Origin: Streptomyces sp. NBC_00457
GTDB taxonomy: Bacteria > Actinomycetota > Actinomycetes > Streptomycetales > Streptomycetaceae
Direction: 5' to 3'
DNA: 64,000 nt
Assembly (NCBI RefSeq): GCF_036014015.1
Contig: NZ_CP107905.1
Coordinates: 3,782,001 to 3,846,000 of the forward strand
In this document: positions 61,257 through 64,000 of the stretch, piece by piece
Position numbering within the stretch: position 1 is the stretch's first letter
How the letters are laid out: the number at the start of each line of letters is the position of its first letter
Notes under the pieces: generated by a model
Seen by the model: the letters and a program-made list of their open reading frames with translations, nothing else
Database searches by the model: none
Told to the model about the DNA's origin: nothing
Position numbers and translations under genes: made by a program

Positions 61257-62063
61257 CTAGCGCGAAGCGCGCCGCACGATCGGCCACATCCCGATCCCAA
61301 CCCCCAGCGCGATCAAATGCCCCCAATTGGACATCGGATCCAGAAACGCCATCAGGTCATCCACCAGCACCCACCCGAACAGCCCCAGCAGCGGCCACCG
61401 CAGCCACGGCGACAGCAGCCCCGCCAACGCACCGATCGACGCCGCGACGCCGAAGCTGATGCCGTAGTCGAGGCGATGGAGCGAGGAGTCGGGCAGATGG
61501 CCCGCCAGTACCGCGAGGCCGATGGGGACTTCGGTCGCGAGGGTGGCCAGCACATGCCCGGCCAGGAACACAAGGGCCGTACGCGCCCCGCCGATCCGCC
61601 GTTCCAGGGCGGTGAGGACGAGCAGGAAGGCCACCGCGTACGGCGACAGCAGTCCGCCCGCGACCCACAGCGCGCTGGCCAGCAGCACGAACACGGGGGT
61701 GGTGACGAGGTGCGCCACGTCCGTGCTGGAGCCCTGGACGAGGGTGTGGACGACGGCCGGATCGGCGTACTCCATGATCAGCGAGGTGCCCGCCAGCACG
61801 GCCGCGTAGGTGAAGGTGAAGGGGGTGCCTGTGGGGGTGGGCAGCAACTGCCATGGACGGCGGGCTCGCTTGCGAGGGGGCGCCGGCATCGGGCCCCGTT
61901 GCCGCGGCACCCCGTTCAGCAGCCCGGAGACCTCGGGAAGGACGTCAGGAGACGTCGTCGGCGCGTTCCGTTCCACCGTGCGGCGCTCCTTCCGTTGCTC
62001 CGCCACCCTCCGCGCCCTCGCGAGCCGTCGTCTGTGACGGACGCCACCTCGCAGCCGATTCAC
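61257..62063 (-). CDS. rhomboid-like membrane protein
   Basis: 268 residues. An Arg-rich cytoplasmic N-terminus of about 75 residues is followed by about six membrane helices with rhomboid layout, including GGLLSPYAVAFLLVLTALER, FLAGHVLATLATEVPIGLAV and YGISFGVAASIGALAGLL. The catalytic Ser of GxSG is not obvious: the corresponding loop reads YGISFGVAAS. Protease activity is therefore uncertain. The start is GTG 62063 with GAGAG nearby; ATG 61889 would remove most of the basic tail and is a serious alternative. Confidence 0.72.
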   Translation of the reverse strand: MNRLRGGVRHRRRLARARRVAEQRKERRTVERNAPTTSPDVLPEVSGLLNGVPRQRGPMPAPPRKRARRPWQLLPTPTGTPFTFTYAAVLAGTSLIMEYADPAVVHTLVQGSSTDVAHLVTTPVFVLLASALWVAGGLLSPYAVAFLLVLTALERRIGGARTALVFLAGHVLATLATEVPIGLAVLAGHLPDSSLHRLDYGISFGVAASIGALAGLLSPWLRWPLLGLFGWVLVDDLMAFLDPMSNWGHLIALGVGIGMWPIVRRASR

Positions 62064-62150
62064 ACCGAACTCTCAGACGACCACCGGCGACCCCGTGGCC
62101 TCTCCGCGAATTCCGTCAACAATCCGTCAAAGAAGTGCCACGATGGGTCG

Positions 62151-62828
62151 ATGCCCACCGCATACGACATGCCCGAAGTCCTGGACCGTCGCGAGGGCCC
62201 GTACGGAGAGGTCGTCCTGCGCCGCCACGGCGGACTGCTGCAGATCATCGCGAACGGCTGCTTCCTGATGGACACCTCCGACGGCCGCTCGGAGCGGCGG
62301 CTCGTCGACGTGGCGCTCGATGCCCTGGACGCCCGTGAGCGGCCGACCGTGCTGATCGGAGGCCTGGGCGTCGGTTTCTCGCTCGCGCATGCGACGGAGA
62401 ACCGGCGCTGGGGCCGCATCACCGTCGTCGAACGCGAGCCGGCCGTCATCGACTGGCACCGCGAAGGTCCGCTGTCCGAAGTGTCCGCAAAGGCCCTCAC
62501 GGATCCCCGCACGGAGATCGTCGAGAGTGACCTGATCTCTTACGTCAATGAGACTTGCGACACGTTCGACGCCCTGTGCCTCGACATCGACAACGGACCC
62601 GAATGGACCGTCACCGAGGGCAACGAGGGGCTGTACTCACCGGCCGGACTGGCAAGTTGCGCACGGGTGTTGAGGCCAGGGGGTGTACTGGCCGTATGGT
62701 CGGCGAAGCCCTCTCCGGAATTTGAAGGAACCCTATGGAATGCCGGTTTCCAACAGGTGCGTACCGATGAGATCCCGGTTGCCCGGGGCGTTCCGGACGT
62801 CGTGCATCTCGGCGTCCGACCTGGATAG
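62151..62828 (+). CDS. spermidine-synthase-like SAM/dcSAM-binding protein
   Basis: 225 residues with a Rossmann fold. The nucleotide loop is VLIGGLGVGFSLAHA, the acidic end of strand 2 is ITVVEREPAVIDWHR, and FDALCLDIDNGPEW occupies the place of the polyamine-synthase active site. The N-terminal beta tetramerisation domain is mostly missing. It could be a methyltransferase or an aminopropyltransferase relative; the substrate is not readable. It starts at ATG 62151 and is divergent from the rhomboid-like gene. Confidence 0.78.
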   Translation: MPTAYDMPEVLDRREGPYGEVVLRRHGGLLQIIANGCFLMDTSDGRSERRLVDVALDALDARERPTVLIGGLGVGFSLAHATENRRWGRITVVEREPAVIDWHREGPLSEVSAKALTDPRTEIVESDLISYVNETCDTFDALCLDIDNGPEWTVTEGNEGLYSPAGLASCARVLRPGGVLAVWSAKPSPEFEGTLWNAGFQQVRTDEIPVARGVPDVVHLGVRPG

Positions 62829-62952
62829 CAAACGGCCGGTGACTCCCCGTACTCTGCTTCCCTGACGCCGATCATTCAAGCGTCAATCGCAGACATGCGC
62901 AGTCATAAGGGATCACCCCACGGATTCCGGAAAGCAACTTCAGGGGCGGGCG

Positions 62953-63693
62953 ATGGAGCAGACACACACCTCCCACAACGGCACGGCGACGGCCACCCCG
63001 GGCGCACAGCGCCGGGTGCTGGTGGTCGAGGACGACCCCACGATCGTGGACGCCATCGCCACCCGCCTGCGTGCCGAAGGATTTCTCGTACAGACGGCGG
63101 GCGACGGCCCGGCCGCCGTCGACACGGCCGAGGCCTGGCAGCCTGATCTGCTGATCCTCGACATCATGCTGCCGGGCTTCGACGGCCTGGAGGTCTGCCG
63201 GCGCGTGCAGGCCGCGCGGCCGGTGCCGGTGCTGATGCTCACGGCACGTGACGACGAGACGGACATGCTGGTCGGGCTCGGCGTCGGCGCCGACGACTAC
63301 ATGACCAAGCCGTTCTCCATGCGGGAGCTGGCCGCCCGGGTGCACGTACTGCTGCGCCGGGTGGAGCGGGCCGCGATCGCCGCCTCCACGCCGCGCAGCG
63401 GCATCCTGCGCCTCGGTGAGCTGGAGATCGACCACGCGCAGCGCCGGGTGCGGGTCAGGTCCGAGGACGTGCACCTCACGCCCACCGAGTTCGATCTGCT
63501 GGTCTGCCTGGCGAACACCCCACGCGCGGTGCTCTCCCGTGAGCAGTTGCTCGCCGAGGTGTGGGACTGGGCGGACGCCTCCGGCACCCGGACCGTCGAC
63601 AGCCACATCAAGGCGCTGCGGCGGAAGATCGGTGCCGAGCGGATCCGGACGGTGCACGGCGTGGGCTATGCGCTGGAGACGCCGACGCCATGA
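62953..63693 (+). CDS. OmpR/PhoB-family response regulator
   Basis: 246 residues. The receiver has VLVVEDDPTIVDA, phosphoacceptor D70 in LLILDIMLPG, Thr in LMLTARDDE and Lys in DDYMTKPFSM. The C-terminal winged helix contains VHLTPTEFDLLVCLANTPRA and SHIKALRRKIGAERIRTV. It is coupled to the histidine kinase gene, whose ATG overlaps its stop (ATGA). Confidence 0.95.
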   Translation: MEQTHTSHNGTATATPGAQRRVLVVEDDPTIVDAIATRLRAEGFLVQTAGDGPAAVDTAEAWQPDLLILDIMLPGFDGLEVCRRVQAARPVPVLMLTARDDETDMLVGLGVGADDYMTKPFSMRELAARVHVLLRRVERAAIAASTPRSGILRLGELEIDHAQRRVRVRSEDVHLTPTEFDLLVCLANTPRAVLSREQLLAEVWDWADASGTRTVDSHIKALRRKIGAERIRTVHGVGYALETPTP

Positions 63694-64000
63694 CCGACGG
63701 GCCTGCCCCGCGCAGAGGCCCCGGGGGACCCTGGGGCGGCGTACGTCCGTTCTCGATCAAGACCAAGCTGGGCGCGCTCGTCGTCATCTCGGTCCTGATC
63801 ACCACCGGTCTGATGATGATCGCGATGCGCACCGAGACCGAGCTGCGCTTCATCACGGTCTTCTCGATGATCGCCACTCTGCTGATCACGCAGTTCGTGG
63901 CGCACTCGCTGACCGCGCCGCTGGACGAGATGAACGCGGTGGCCCGGTCCATCGCGCAGGGCGACTACACGCGCCGGGTGCGGGACAACCGGCGTGACGA
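63690..64000 (+). CDS. sensor histidine kinase, N-terminal part (continues past window)
   Basis: The first 103 residues: a cytoplasmic start, TM1 at about LGALVVISVLITTGLMMIAM, a very short outside loop, TM2 near FITVFSMIATLLITQFVAHS, then the start of a HAMP domain (TAPLDEMNAVARSIAQGDYT). The short extracellular loop suggests sensing within the membrane. The kinase core lies outside the window. Confidence 0.88.
   Translation, partial: MTDGPAPRRGPGGPWGGVRPFSIKTKLGALVVISVLITTGLMMIAMRTETELRFITVFSMIATLLITQFVAHSLTAPLDEMNAVARSIAQGDYTRRVRDNRRD

Overview
The window is a high-GC actinobacterial chromosome segment, almost certainly Streptomyces. The evidence is the long Arg/Asp/Gly-rich insert in Rho, a conservon (CvnA-B-C-D) operon, many GTG/TTG starts, DUF305/DUF6153/DUF4142 secreted proteins, and a gene order that (from memory) follows the conserved core running from the atp-flanking WecA-like gene through glyA, prfA, rpmE, rho, thr, hom, lysA to ligD, the conservon and lon.

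Left part (1-20.7 kb), transcribed almost entirely leftward, is housekeeping. It holds a lipid-carrier sugar-phosphate transferase (cut by the window edge), serine hydroxymethyltransferase, a phosphatase-fold protein whose nucleophilic Cys is replaced by Ser, threonylcarbamoyl-AMP synthase, prmC, prfA, rpmE, an LCP cell-wall ligase, a secreted trypsin-like protease, rho, and the aspartate-family genes thrB, thrC, hom, lysA and nrtL. A transposase remnant and two small secreted Cys-containing proteins interrupt the core between glyA and the WecA-like gene.

Middle part (20.8-32 kb) begins at tRNA-Arg(CCG) and looks accessory. It holds gene remnants, a QueD-type enzyme, a large STAND ATPase, small enzymes, a sortase-type surface protein lacking a signal peptide, a DUF6153/DUF305 pair, a CBS protein, a DUF4142 protein and a broken SLC13-type permease.

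The next part (32-49 kb) is rich in envelope functions. A coupled leftward operon encodes a GT2 glycosyltransferase, a polysialyltransferase-family protein and an AftA-like arabinofuranosyltransferase. After it come a LigD-type polymerase, a NERD protein, a dual-specificity phosphatase, a lipoprotein/histidine-kinase pair without a response regulator, an SH3-like secreted protein, an FtsW/RodA-PBP pair, two divergent diiron proteins with a TetR regulator, and an NlpC/P60 hydrolase.

Right part (49.8-64 kb) contains a conservon operon ending in a StyA-like flavin monooxygenase, a PP2C-like protein, a MarR regulator, a GH25 lysozyme followed by an unusual tandem repeat, lon with apparent HspR and ClgR sites, a rhomboid-like membrane protein, a spermidine-synthase-like methyltransferase, and a two-component system cut by the window end.

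The least expected signals are repeat structures: a five-copy dispersed intergenic element, one copy of which supplies the C-terminus of the NlpC/P60 protein; duplications of the 3' ends of two genes; and an in-frame 66-bp duplication inside nrtL.
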